Positions 9,643 through 20,629 of a stretch of 24,280 nt of DNA are shown here, piece after piece. Position numbers and translations under genes: made by a program. Position 1 is the stretch's first letter, and every line of letters starts with the position of its first letter. The stretch comes from Carex sylvatica (taxonomy: Eukaryota > Streptophyta > Magnoliopsida > Poales > Cyperaceae). The notes under the pieces were generated by a model, which had not been told where the DNA came from, did no database searches, and worked only from the letters and a program-made list of their open reading frames with translations. The stretch lies in NCBI GenBank assembly GCA_964058845.1, contig CAXKVR010000636.1:1-24280 (forward strand), read 5' to 3'.

Positions 9643-12073
9643 ATGGAGTTCAACAGGGTACACCTCCTCCTCTTTTTTGTGTATTCTTTTCTAATCCACT
9701 CCCATGTCTCGATAGCAACTAGTGATAATGGCAAAGACCAGCTCAAAACCTACATTGTTTTCGTCCGTGACACTACTAATCGCGTAATACCTGCCACGGC
9801 TGATGATGTGATACAAAACATAACAAATAATGTTGTACACAAAATAGAGCATCTTGCCGGATGGTATATTTCACTGCTATCATCAGTCGTCCCCGAGAAA
9901 TCAAGATTCATCTACTCGTATCGAAGCTTGATCAATGGCTTTGCTGCTCAGCTGACAGCGCAAGAGGTAGAGGAGCTCTCTAAACAAGAATGGTTTGCCG
10001 GTGCACTACCCTCGAGGAAATACAATATCACAACAACTCACACTCCTGCCTTCCTCGGCTTGAGTCCCCCTTCTATCAATCCGCGAGGTGCGTGGAGTAT
10101 CTCAAACCTGGGTGAAGGGGTTATTATCGGTATCATTGATACTGGCATCACGCCTGATCATCCTTCGTTTAGAGATGATCACTTGTCGCACCCGCCAACA
10201 AAGTGGAAGGGTCACTGTGATTTTGGTCCCTCCTTGTGTAACAAGAAGTTGATAGGTGCGAGAAGGGTATTGAATGCTGCTGAAGGACGGGGCCATGATC
10301 CCCCGATTGACAAGGAAGGCCATGGCACACACGTAGCGAGCACGGCAGCTGGATCATTTGTGAATGGTGCAGGGGCATATGGTAGTGCAGTTGGAACAGC
10401 ATCTGGTATGGCCCCACGTGCGCATCTTGCAATGTACCAGGCGTGCAATGAATTTGGACAATGTGAGGGGGCAGATGTGTTGAAGGCGATGGAGTATGCT
10501 ATCAATGATGGAGTCGATGTGCTCTCTCTTTCCCTCGGTTTAATGGAGAATACTGATGGTCATCACTTGTATGAAGATCATGTCGCTATCGGGGCATTCA
10601 AGGCCACCCTTCAAGGCATTGTAGTTAGTTGTGCGGCCGGTAATTCAGGACCAAGCTTAAGTACAGTCGAAAACGACGCCCCATGGATCCTTACAGTTGG
10701 GGCCAGCGTGACAGATCGACGCGAATTAGTTGTTGTGGAACTTGGCAACGGAACAAAAGTTGAAGGTAGAGCAGTTATGCAACCGAAGAACTGGCCAAGA
10801 GGTATGTTTCCGTTGACACACCTCAGTATCAAAGAATCTAATGGCTACACTGATATTCCACAATGCATCGGCAAGTTGGACAAAAGAAAAGTTGGCGGAA
10901 AGATCCTTGTTTGTTCGGTAGATGGGGAGCTTCCATTTCAGAAGTCTCAAGAGATACGTGCCGCAGGTGTTCGAGGCGTGATCTTCGTTAACCTCAACTA
11001 TTTTGGGTATGTGTTGAAATTATTTAAAAAAATATATTATATGATTTCTAAAAATCTTAATACAATTTTTTTTAATTAATCCAATATGCAATTTTCATAG
11101 GCTTGAGGATATTACAATGAAGTATGACTTCCCATACGCACAAGTCTTGTACGCAGATGGCATGAAGATCTTTAATTACATAAATTCTTCAAAGAATGCC
11201 GCCGCCACATTCAGTTTTCGAGGAACAGTCATGAATAAACCGCATTCGCCATCATTGGCTTCATTTTCATCAAGGGGCCCGAGCCTCCCCTTCCCAGGGA
11301 TATTAAAACCTGACATCGTGGGTCCTGGCTCGAGTATTCTCGCAGCAGTGCCACCTGCAATATTCCTAGACAGAACAACTAATAAGTCAATTTTGTTCGA
11401 TTTCATGTCTGGAACATCCATGGCGACTCCACACCTTAGTGGTATCGCCGCATTAATTAAAAAGGCCCACCCGAATTGGTCTCCTGCTGCTATTAAATCT
11501 GCTATCATGACAACAGCAAGAATTTTCGACAACAATGGTGGGTTGATTACAGACAACGGTCCTATCCCGGGTCCCGCAGACTTGTACGGAATAGGTGCCG
11601 GTCAGGTAGATCCTAGCAGAGCCATTGATCCTGGATTAGTGTATGATCTCAACGGAAGCGACTATATACGTCTCTTATGCGGCTTGGGTCTTACCGATGA
11701 CCAAATTGGAATTATTATTTCACCTCTAGCCCCTGTTACATGCTCGAAAGTTGCAAAGATTTCTCAGGAACAGTTAAACTATCCTTCAATCACCGTCTCT
11801 CTGAAACCAAATTCAACAGTGGTGATATCACGAACGGTGACAAATGTTGGGCTTTCTGCATCAACATATCAGGCGAAGATAAACACGCCTAGAGGCATAT
11901 CGGCTGTTGTACAACCAGCATTGTTGTGTTTTAATGCGAAGAATGAGAAGATCACATTTACTGTTACTTTTAAATGGACTGGGTCTGTCAGCTACCCGCT
12001 CCGAGGCCAACTTGTGTGGCTCTCTGGTAAACAGGTTGTGCGGAGTCATATATCGATAATTCTTCTAAAATAA
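9643..12073 (+). CDS. secreted subtilisin-like serine protease (subtilase, S8A), 2 exons, 778 aa
   Basis: Exon 1 is 9643-11006 and exon 2 is 11101-12073, separated by a 94-bp GT-AG intron; 2337 bp, in frame. An N-terminal signal peptide (hydrophobic LLLFFVYSFLI, residues 8-18) points to the secretory route and the cell wall. An I9 propeptide follows (about 36-125, starting TYIVFVRDTTN). The catalytic domain has Asp166 (GIIDTGITPDHPSF), His227 (GHGTHVASTAAG), the oxyanion Asn334 (AAGNSGP) and Ser561 (SGTSMATPHLSG). A protease-associated domain is inserted between Asn334 and Ser561, and the intron falls inside it at residue 455. The C-terminus (about 660-778; RTVTNVG) is a fibronectin-III-like domain. 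All catalytic residues are present, so it should be active. Plant subtilases process peptide hormones and wall proteins, but the substrate cannot be read from sequence. It resembles the SBT1/SDD1-like groups. Many plant relatives are intronless, so the single intron is mildly notable. Confidence 0.95.
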
Positions 12074-12715
12074 AATTATACTAATTGGTGGTGAGTAATG
12101 AATATTAATTAGACAATATATGTATTTCTTAATCAGTACAGTGAAATAGTAAACTATATTATATGCTTTATTTCTGGTTGGTATGACAATAAGCAATTTG
12201 GTGTAATGGTGCCTGGTTCTCTTGTAAGAATAATGAAATTTTACAAAACTGCATGAAATAATATGAAATTTTCTTCATTTTAATCTGTTTCATGTAATAA
12301 TCCAGAGAGTACACTAGTTATGATAGGTATATACATGTATAAAATGTTATTTAAAATCATTGCCTATTTTGCACATGATTCACACTCAATGCAAACTGAT
12401 TTGGCACTTGAATGCCTTCATTGGTGGTTGAGCAAGATGTGAAATTCAATCAAAATCATTCAAAATCATTTATTCCTCATTTAATAATTTGTTTCTTTTA
12501 GTTATGTAATTTACATTTTTTCATGCCATGGAAGGATTTTCCGAGTTAAACAAAGAAAATCAACATCACAAAATCAATCACTTCAGAAAATAAAAAATAT
12601 CAATCTCTAATAATTGCATAAATGCATCTAATTAATCACAGCACAGGATGAAAGTATCATTGTTATATATATATCTACAGAGGTTGGCTACTCTACTTAC
12701 ATAAGCATATGAGGG
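12074..12715. other. subtilase 3' flank, no gene seen
   Basis: AT-rich sequence that will include the subtilase 3' UTR. AATGAAATTTTACA near 12231 and an AATAATATGAAAT run at 12258 are plausible polyadenylation-type signals. No other structure was recognised. Confidence 0.4.
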
Positions 12716-13068
12716 TATATACTTATAAGTCATTTTTTCGTTTTCAAAATCCAAAAATTCAATATGAACCGTTAGATGTGATCTCTATATTGAAATGTGC
12801 TTGGAGACCACATTTTATATTTTTCTGAATTTTTTTACTATTTATTAAGCAACTTTGAAAATTGCTGATCCAACTGTGACTTAACAAAACACTAAAATCA
12901 GAAGCCACCGTTGGATCAGCGATTTTCAAAGTGGCTTAATAAATAGTAAAAAAATTTAGAAAAATATAAAATTTGGTCTCCAATCACATTTCAATATAGA
13001 GATCACATCTAACGGTTCAGATCGATTTTTTGGATTATGAAAATGAAAAAATGACTTATAAGCATATA
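12716..13068. mobile_element. near-perfect palindromic MITE, copy A
   Basis: The two arms, about 165 bp each (12716 to about 12880 and about 12905 to 13068), are inverse complements over almost their whole length. Shared landmarks are CTTATAAGTCATTTTTTC at the outer ends, CCGTTAGATGTGATCTCTAT, TTTACTATTTATTAAGC and GCTGATCCAAC. Only about 20 bp separate the arms. A transcript would form a long double-stranded hairpin. No open reading frame is present. It is related to 13585-13914 and to the half-copy at 7459-7602. No certain target-site duplication was identified. Confidence 0.8.
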
Positions 13069-13584
13069 TGGCCATCAACAGATCTTCATAATTTGCTATT
13101 TAAACAGATAAAATCCATATATATCAATTGATAAATCAAATATTTCGTTTTATGAATTTGAGCATTGGATAGTTAATTGTATTGTTTTGGTAAACAAATA
13201 AAGGCATGAAGGTGATACAGTTTTTATAATATTTTTTCTATCAGGATACAATTTTTTTTTTCCGTCCTTTAAATTTAAATCAACTATGCATAAATTCAAA
13301 ATTCACTAGGTTTTGAACGTCAAGTAAAAGGTCTTGATTGAACTTTCTTTTTTAAACGATAATCATCAAAAAGATAAACCAGAAAATAGTTTCTGCTAAA
13401 TGCAATTAATCATCGCTAAACGGTCAATAGTAACAAAAAAAAAAAAAAAAAAATCCAAGAACAGTTGAAGTGAATTTCTGACAAATTGCTGGGAACCGTA
13501 ATAAGATATAAATACACAAATACTTGTAATTAGTAATGAGTTGGGCTAAAATGAGCCATGACTTATTTTGCATTGGTAAGTCAT

Positions 13585-13914
13585 GACTTATTTTAGTCAT
13601 TTTAAAAATTCAAACAACCGATTCAAACCGTTCATTTTGTTCTACATATTGAAATGTGCTTGAAGACCAAATTTTATATTTTTTGGAATTTTTTTACTAT
13701 TTATTATGCATTTTTTTAAATTGCTGATCCGATGGTCCAAAATTTTTTACTGTTTTGAACTGTTTACAGCAAAATAGCAATTTTGAAAAATGCTTAATAA
13801 ATAGTAAAATAATTTCAAAAAATGTAAAATTTGATCTCCAAGTACATTTCAATATAGAGATCACATCTAACGATTCAGATCAGTCGTTTGGACTTTCAAA
13901 ATGAAAATATGACG
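13585..13914. mobile_element. palindromic MITE, copy B (same family as 12716-13068)
   Basis: The left arm begins TATTTTAGTCATTTTAAAAA and the right arm ends TTTTCAAAATGAAAATATGACG. Shared family landmarks are ATATTGAAATGTGCTTG, GACCAAATTTTATATTTTT and TTTACTATTTATTA, each with an inverse partner. The centre (about 13725-13790) differs from copy A. Just upstream, ATGACTTATTTTG is directly repeated (13558, 13583). Just downstream lies a short inverted repeat, CTTGGTGAGC/GCTCACCCAAG, at 13930-13950. Confidence 0.75.
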
Positions 13915-14275
13915 TAGAGTACAAACGCTTGGTGAGCGAGCTCACCCAAGTCCATCTCATTAGTAATAGTAACCATACATGAGGGTTGATAATGCAACAT
14001 GGTCACAACACATATATATATTTTTTTTTTTTTGCAAATCCTGCATGGTGGCACAGTTATCTTTTGTTTTTTTAATAAATAACAAAAATATATACTTTTC
14101 TCAGAATTGTAGTTTTAAAACTTGAAGCATTTGACGTTTTACTCCTTAATCCCATGAAAAAATTGAATCCAACTACTTGAACTACAAACAAAAACTATGT
14201 ACAATGAACAATAAATTTAAAAGCTGTTCTAAATTTTGCAATAATTGAGCGAAAGAGAACACATCGATCGATCCT

Positions 14276-17083
14276 TCAACGTATGTGGCTGAACTGGTTT
14301 GTGGGTCCCATCGAAGGTGCAGTCCTAGGTTCTGATTTCTGTGTTTCTGGAGTTCCAAATATGTTCCAAAACAACAGCTTCTCATCTGATGAGGCTGATG
14401 CCACTGTACACCTATTAGGACTCTACAATTTGCAATAATATCTCAGATTGTTGTCTTTTAAAAACATATACTCATCTAGGGACCAAATTGAAAAGTCTCA
14501 TTTTTACAAGGGTCTAATTCAACTACCAAATTTTTTGGAGATGAAAGTGCTATGTAGAACTGTTAACAACTTGAATTACATGTGTTGATACTATGTTTTC
14601 CTTCATTTAATCAGGTATTTTGTACTGTAACAGACCCAATCTAGAAGTTTACGTACCTCGGCCATGAAGATAACACCTGCGGCATCACCAAAGAGCTCGG
14701 CGGTTTTTACCAGAGAGGGGTACTTTGGGTACTTCCAGAGCATCAGCTGGTGATGTCCATTCCAATGTGAACTCAACAGTTCGCGCTCCTTTCTGTTCCA
14801 GAGCAATCCAGACACATGAGACCCGGTTTCAACCAACTTTAAACAGGTACCAGTGTTCACATCCCACAGTTTAATGCAGCCGTTTTCTTCAGCCTCGCCT
14901 GATGCAAGTATGTTTTTCTGATATGGACACCAAGCGATCGCTTTCACCAGAGCTCTGTGGTTGAACCGGTGCAATTGGGTGCATTTAGAGAGGTCCCATA
15001 TGTGGAGAAGGCCATCACTTCCCCCGCTTGCGAGTTGTTTTCCTGACCCGGACCATTTTAGACTGCACACCTCGAGTTGGTGGCCACAATAAGAGCTGAC
15101 GGAATGGTCCCGCATTCTGACATCACTGTTAATGATTGTGCAGTCCATGCTACCAGTTGTAAGCAAATCTTGATTCCATGCGAGGGACCCGACACGAGAC
15201 TGGTGAATCCCTCTCAGGGTTCGTATCTGTTCATGTCAGTCATCAGGTCAATTAAAAAAAATCAATAAAAAAATCATAGAGGAAATCAAAAGGGTTCAGT
15301 AGATTTGGTATTTGCATGTTAGAAAATCCTAGAAATATATATACAACATAAACTAAAGTTGATAAAACAAACCAGTTTTCTCGAATCAGAATCCCAGATC
15401 TGCACGTCCGATGAGTTTAGACCGACAGCAATGCGGCGGCCATCTGGGGCCCAGCTGACACTGGTAACTGGGCCATATTCCTGATCTACTGTTGACAACT
15501 TAGAAGCAGAACTGTTTGTACCGTTCCACAAGTAGACTGTATCGGATAGTGCTATTGAAAGAACATTAGCACTTCCCCAATCGAGCAAGTTTAGGTGATA
15601 GTCATCTAGTAAATCTGGCGAATCCACTATTTTCTCTGGTGCCTGTGTGATTAAAAAAGAATAAAAATTAATTAATGGAGATGTCATTAATATGCATGCC
15701 ACTATTCAGAAAAAAAATTGTAACAAACTGAGAATTTGTATGTATAGAAGAATCGCTTAAATCGATTGGTTTATTACCATACTGTTTGGCTATGTACTAT
15801 ACCGGCTCAACGTTGGTATAATTGTTTTGGAGTTAATTTGATCACAGTTGATCCTCATTTTGTGCATTCAACTTCATTTACACCAAAAGAACACAACCAA
15901 AAGTTCTATGGTACGTACACACCATGTACCAGTTTTATACCTGCACAACCCGAAAATTGACTTGCAATAATTAGGAGCAACATGACCATTGCTCACTATT
16001 GTATGAGGAGAGTAGAGATGACAGATGGGGATCTTACCAATTCCCTTAGGGTGCATTTGGATGCAATTCCGGGAATAGCAAGAATAACCAGAACATCGCT
16101 ATTCCATCATTTGGATGGATTAGCAAGAACAACGCTAACCCTAGGAATTGCTCTATTAGTGATCCAAACGTAGAATAGTGGAGAATTAGAATAGTCACTA
16201 ACCCAAGAACAATGCTAATCTCATGCTATTCCTGACGATCCAAATGTAACCTTAGTTAAATCAAACAATAGAATACACCTAAAGGTAGAAAGAAAAAAAA
16301 AGTAATAGAAGGTTACCTTCGGGATTTGCCTACGACGACTAACATACTTGACTTGTGTCAAAGAATCAGGTTCTTGCAAAGTCTTAATGCGCATTGGAGT
16401 CTGGTTGCGAAAAGAGAAGATGCGCGTTCTTCCGCCAAATAGAGTATCAGCAAGAAGTTTCTGATACGCCTCTGATGGAGATATTAGCTCAGATTTCTCA
16501 GCTTTATCTGGTACAGTTAGGAGGGCCTGTGATATCTCCATACCAGCTCGATTTGGGATGAATCGATCACCCTGCATGTATTTTTATTAAACCAAAAAGA
16601 AATTATATATCTTTCAAAACCCCACTTATTTAAGAATTATAAAGAAAAAATTAGACACACAGGAAGAATAATAAAACAAAGTATATATGTAAATAATTTT
16701 TTTGGATGGATGTAGAAAAAAAAAACAAATATATACTTTTTGCATTTTTCAATTGTACCTTCTTTAGGGTTTTAACTTTTAAATAACATTATTACAGCTT
16801 GTAAATAAACAAAAAGAATACCACATAATTTAACAAATAGGTTTTGATCAATTGTAGTGCATAAAATGAAGTTTTTTTTCTCTCAAACAAAATGACGCTT
16901 CACAAGAAACTAAAAAGAAAAAGTGCTTTACAAATTAATATTTTAAAGGTAACGATATCTTACGCATGTGCGTGACGAGGGGCGAGAGAAAGGGTGTAGA
17001 ATTGGAATGAATTCTCGCGGTCTCGATACCCTACCTCGCCGTACCAGTTGTTCTGCTCGAGATGATCTCGATGTATGTTCCAT
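14276..17083 (-). CDS. CDC20: CDC20-type WD40 activator of the anaphase-promoting complex, 5 exons, 453 aa
   Basis: Exons on the minus strand: 17083-16964, 16571-16317, 15642-15373, 15226-14657 and 14422-14276 (stop TGA 14278-14276). They total 1362 bp, all joins are phase 0 and all introns GT-AG. CDC20 recruits substrates to the APC/C ubiquitin ligase at mitosis. Seen: the C-box DRFIPNR (residues 42-48), the linker [20 protein letters not shown], the start of the propeller [22 protein letters not shown] repeats such as [19 protein letters not shown] and [16 protein letters not shown], and the C-terminal Ile-Arg tail (FSHIR, then stop) that docks on APC/C. The ATG at 17083 is the first in the transcript-like leader and has good context (AAACATGG). 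The N-terminal 40 residues are Arg/Ser-rich and do not match typical plant CDC20, and several WD blades (for example [20 protein letters not shown]) are diverged. It could therefore be a fast-evolving paralogue. Exon 1 is the least certain part. Confidence 0.93.
16046..16254. mobile_element. Tourist-like (PIF/Harbinger) MITE in CDC20 intron 2
   Basis: A 203-bp element (16049-16251) starts GGGTGCATTTGGAT and ends ATCCAAATGTAACC, giving 14-bp terminal inverted repeats with two mismatches. The trinucleotide TTA flanks both ends (16046-16048 and 16252-16254). A GG...CC terminus with a TTA target duplication is typical of Tourist MITEs. There is no coding capacity. Confidence 0.8.
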
Positions 17084-17400
17084 GTTTGCAAAATATTGAG
17101 TCTGATCAAAATGAGAGAACAGAAAGAGAGAGAAGAGAAAAAGAGGAGAAGAAGAGAATGGATCAAGGGAGCGGCTACTGTGTGTGTATATATATATATA
17201 TATGTATATATATATAAATGAAAGACAATGGTTAAATTAGGAATGACGGCCGACTCTGGGCCCTCTCTAATTACGTAAAAAGAAAGAAAGTAAAAATATA
17301 TAATCCTGTCAATAATTAAAAAAGAGAGGTAAAAATAGTGTGCTTTATATATAACTGTTACTTCAAATTTATTAAATTGGATTATTTATCAACGGCTACA
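17084..17400 (-). promoter_or_regulatory. CDC20 5' leader and promoter with candidate MSA element
   Basis: The pyrimidine-rich leader (17084 to about 17170, minus strand) has no upstream ATG. A TA-repeat block at 17189-17216 could serve as the TATA region. GGGCCC (part of a TGGGCC site II/TCP-type element) lies at 17258-17263. CAACGGCTA at 17390-17398 matches the core of the mitosis-specific activator (MSA, AACGG), the MYB3R site that drives G2/M genes. Matching MSA to a CDC20 gene fits known biology, but a 5-base core can occur by chance. Confidence 0.45.
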
Positions 17401-17889
17401 TACAGATTGGGTGCAAGTATTTTTATACCTATATCCAGTAAACTAATAATAGAAAAACTTTATCCATATTAATAATCATATGGATAAGCCAACGAAAAAA
17501 AGTATATCCATATTTGTCTTATTAAATATCCAAAAAAACCAGAAAAAAGAAAGAAAAGGAAAGTCCTGGAGCAAAGCTATATATAGGATCTGTTATCAAA
17601 TCAGCTGCATGCATATCGTTGTATATATGGAATTATTTGTGCGAATGTTACAAGATATAGGTTAACTTCAATACTAATTAATTTTTTAATAATTATGTGG
17701 CCTGAAAGCAAAATTGAATGATACTTCATGTAATTCATTGTGCCGATCGAATTAAGGACTAAAAAAAAAAAAGAAGCAAAGAATCAAAAATTTTGGTGAT
17801 TAATTTTAAGTGGAATATGTCCCCAAATGAATGTATTACTTCAGTCGAAAATAATATGTCACACAAACTGATCTGATTATATCAAATCA
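17401..17889. other. spacer between CDC20 and plastocyanin promoters, no gene seen
   Basis: AT-rich sequence with A runs (for example at 17761-17771). No repeat or coding family was recognised. Confidence 0.5.
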
Positions 17890-18469
17890 TACACGTGACA
17901 CTTTACTTAACTAATTTTGTGAAAAATATATTTGATCACATACCGTCACGTGACGTGATAATCACATCAAGTTCATTTTTTTTTGCTATAACAAACTTAC
18001 GCATAGCTGTATAGAAGTATAACAAACTCCTCTCAGTTTCACAAAAGATCTCATGATTGAGAACAGAGTAGGTCCAATGACAATGGGACCTACTTTTGGA
18101 TAAATGAGTTTCAAAACCGTCCGAGCTGCTTAAATACTCTGCGAACGAAAATTGAAGCAGACGTACGGAATTTAAAACAAAGCGCACGCATCGTAAAGCC
18201 AATACAACGGTGATTGAGCCCATCCATCCCCTGCAGCTCTCCAGTTAGAGCCACACTTGCCACGTCAGCGAGCACCCCTCATCCTATCCCTCCAATAGGA
18301 TTTAAGACCCAAGATAACCCCCTCTATATCCACCATTCATTGCTCATCCTCTCTCCACCAATCACTTCTCTCTATCTCTCCTACCTTTATATGCTCCTCT
18401 AATCCCCTACTCTCATTTGGTAATCTCTACTCTTACCATCAAATTTCATATATTGTATCAAATATTCCC
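17890..18469 (+). promoter_or_regulatory. plastocyanin promoter and 5' leader
   Basis: Two G-boxes (CACGTG at 17892-17897 and within the perfect palindrome GTCACGTGAC at 17945-17954) lie upstream. The proximal part has GCCACGTCAG (18259-18268), a CCAAT box (18292-18296), a GATAA I-box-like motif (18313-18317) and two TATA candidates, CTATATC (18324-18330) and TTTATATG (near 18387). The second TATA would give a leader of about 50 nt. G-box plus I-box is the usual makeup of light-responsive photosynthesis genes. A perfect 9-bp inverted repeat, AGTAGGTCC/GGACCTACT, lies at 18067-18094. Confidence 0.55.
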
Positions 18470-18940
18470 ATGGCCTCCTTGGCAGCTGTCACACTCCCCT
18501 CATGCACCGGCATCCGTGCCGGTAGCACTGCTAGGTCGGTGAAGCCCACAACCTTCTCCGTCCGTTGCTCCCTTAAGCAGGTTGGTGCTGCTGCTATGGC
18601 CACCGCTGCCAGTGTTGTGCTGGCTAGCAACGCACTGGCAGCAGAAGTCCTACTCGGCGGTAGCGACGGTACACTGGCATTCATTCCCAGTGAAATCACC
18701 GTTGCGCCTGGCGAAACCATCGTGTTTAAGAACAACGCCGCTTTCCCACACAACGTTGTGTTTGATCCCGATGAGATTCCCGCTGGAGTCGACGTTTCCA
18801 AGATTTCTATGGATGAGTCTGATCTGTTAAATGCCCCGGGAGAGACGTACAAGGTGACACTAAACGAGAAGGGCACGTACTCGTTCTACTGCTCGCCGCA
18901 CCAGGGAGTCGGTATGGTAGGGAAAGTAACTGTGAACTGA
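18470..18940 (+). CDS. PETE: plastocyanin precursor, chloroplast thylakoid lumen, intronless, 156 aa
   Basis: This is a blue copper protein that carries electrons from cytochrome b6f to photosystem I. It has a two-part transit peptide: residues 1 to about 35 are Ser/Thr/Arg-rich stromal targeting, and about 38-57 form the hydrophobic thylakoid-transfer segment ending in the lumenal cleavage motif ALA. The mature protein is residues 58-156, exactly 99 residues as in most plants. All four copper ligands are present: His94 (AAFPHN), Cys141, His144 and Met149 ([10 protein letters not shown]), as are the acidic patch residues (DESD, 115-118) and the C-terminus MVGKVTVN. The usual HQGAGM is HQGVGM here, a mild change near the copper site. 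Codon use is clearly more GC-rich than the flanks, and the absence of introns is normal for this gene. The context CCCATGGCC fits the first ATG. Confidence 0.98.
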   Translation: MASLAAVTLPSCTGIRAGSTARSVKPTTFSVRCSLKQVGAAAMATAASVVLASNALAAEVLLGGSDGTLAFIPSEITVAPGETIVFKNNAAFPHNVVFDPDEIPAGVDVSKISMDESDLLNAPGETYKVTLNEKGTYSFYCSPHQGVGMVGKVTVN

Positions 18941-19832
18941 GATGTGCATGAATGGATGCTGGAGGTTTTATAAATTTAAATAGATGGTTTGTTTTGGTTT
19001 GAGTTTATATATGTCAGTATGATTCTTGGGTATGAAATTAATGAGGAATTATATCAAGACAAAGCATCTTTGGGCTTTATTTGTTGTTAACACAAAATAT
19101 TTACTTATATAAATATATATATATATCAGTCGTTTAGAGAATATCTCTTTGATATAAAATCATTTAAAACTTTTACTCTTTTGCCGTTCTGAAAACATCA
19201 TTAACAAAAAAATTGACATTAATTCTAAATTATGTTAGAAACTCTAATTTGCATTTTAAGTATAATATTGAAATACTGTTAAATTTACTTGCACACGCCT
19301 CAGATCGATATAGTGAAATATATATTAAATTTAGTCCAAATTTTGAAATAATTTCATGTTGTTTCTACGGCGAAGTCTGAAAATCTTTAGCGCCACTGCT
19401 TTACGAGCGATTTCGGGGCACAACAATATATGAATCTAAATTCAATTTATGTTGATTTTTAATTATACTTACTAAAAGAAATTTAGTGAGCATAATTTTA
19501 AAAATTATTGAATTGATTTTCAATGATAAATTTATAATATTGAAATCGATTTACTTTACGTGTTACATACATAATTATAAAAAAAAAAATCCAATTCATT
19601 TGATATAAATTCAAGCAGTAAAAAAGATGAAGTTTTATAAGTTATATATTAATACATTTATTTTCCATACTTCTTTTATCATTTCACTTTGTAATGTATG
19701 AATTCAAAATTTTGCATGTAATCACTTGCAAAATAAATTGAATTTAACAATTTGAATTCGTTATTTAAAGTCAATCTGATATATTTTGAAATTGTGCTTA
19801 CTAAATTTTCTTTATGAGCAATTGCAACGTTA
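18941..19832. other. AT-rich spacer downstream of plastocyanin with a weak inverted repeat
   Basis: The first part will hold the plastocyanin 3' UTR. AAAGAAATTTAGTGAGCATAA near 19475 is matched in inverse by TGCTTACTAAATTTTCTTTA near 19795, which suggests a decayed MITE of about 340 bp with terminal repeats of about 22 bp. A GC-richer island lies at about 19369-19424. No gene was recognised. Confidence 0.4.
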
Positions 19833-20326
19833 CACTACTAGAATTCACACTATTTTCATAGGTAGCATATCTTATTTTCAAAGGAAGGAAGAGCTCTTGA
19901 AAATAAAATAGCTTTTGCTGACATATTCAACAATTTTCAATGGTGGGCCCTTGAAAATAGTAGCGAATGGAAATTCTTCCTGCCTGCCTATGAAAATATT
20001 TATTATCTACCCTTGAAAATAATTTTGCATGACCCATTACTCGCCATACATACAGAATACTATATTTAATTGATAGCCCATGGAAATACCTCAAACCATG
20101 CGCTTGAAAATACTTTAGAAATAGTGAGATATATTATTTCCATGAGCCACCCTTGAAAATGTATTTCTTAAATCATTTATATTATTTTATATTGAAGGCT
20201 CATGGAAATACTGGATCACTATGCTCTTGGAAATATTTTATTAATTTAGTTTATATTATTTTATAGTTGAAGTTATTATTTTCAAGAGGCTACCGTTGGA
20301 AATGTTAAGCCACTAGAGACATAGTG
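19833..20326. mobile_element. non-autonomous CACTA-like (En/Spm) element, about 494 bp
   Basis: It starts CACTACTAG and ends CTAGAGACATAGTG, so both ends show the CACTA signature. Further inside, ATTTTCATAGGTAGC near the left end resembles the inverse of GGCTACCGTTGGAAAT near the right end. The interior is filled with short repeats of two types, CTTGAAAAT (near 19892, 19949, 20010, 20102, 20151) and CATGGAAAT or its complement, spaced about 30-60 bp. Arrays of subterminal repeats are typical of CACTA elements, where they bind the element's proteins. The flanks are TTA (left) and TTT (right), an imperfect 3-bp duplication. No transposase is encoded. Confidence 0.65.
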
Positions 20327-20629
20327 TTTTTGTTTATTTGAGATGTTTTTAACAAAAGTAAATTACAGTAACAAATAAGTATTTAATTGAGATATATAAA
20401 ATAATATATTATATTAAAAACTCTAAGTAAAATTTATTGTGTTTATCCATTTTGTAATGATTTTTGCTAATTATTTGTAATTATAACCGTAAGTGTATCA
20501 TTATGAATTTTGGTAGCAGCTTTTTTTGCAATTGACTAGCCCTCCACATTTTTGTTAGCCACGAACATTCAATTAAAACTGAATATAATCTCAAAATTAT
20601 ATATCATATTAATCAATAAAATAATTTAT

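Noticed and set aside
10102..10505. Several minus-strand open frames of 76-97 aa inside the subtilase
   Set aside because: They are antisense shadows of the conserved catalytic domain and show no family resemblance.
17936..18223. 95-aa minus-strand open frame upstream of plastocyanin
   Set aside because: It overlaps the promoter G-box region and has no recognisable motif.
18439..18876. 145-aa minus-strand open frame over plastocyanin
   Set aside because: It is the antisense of a perfectly conserved plastocyanin; long antisense frames are expected in GC-richer coding DNA.
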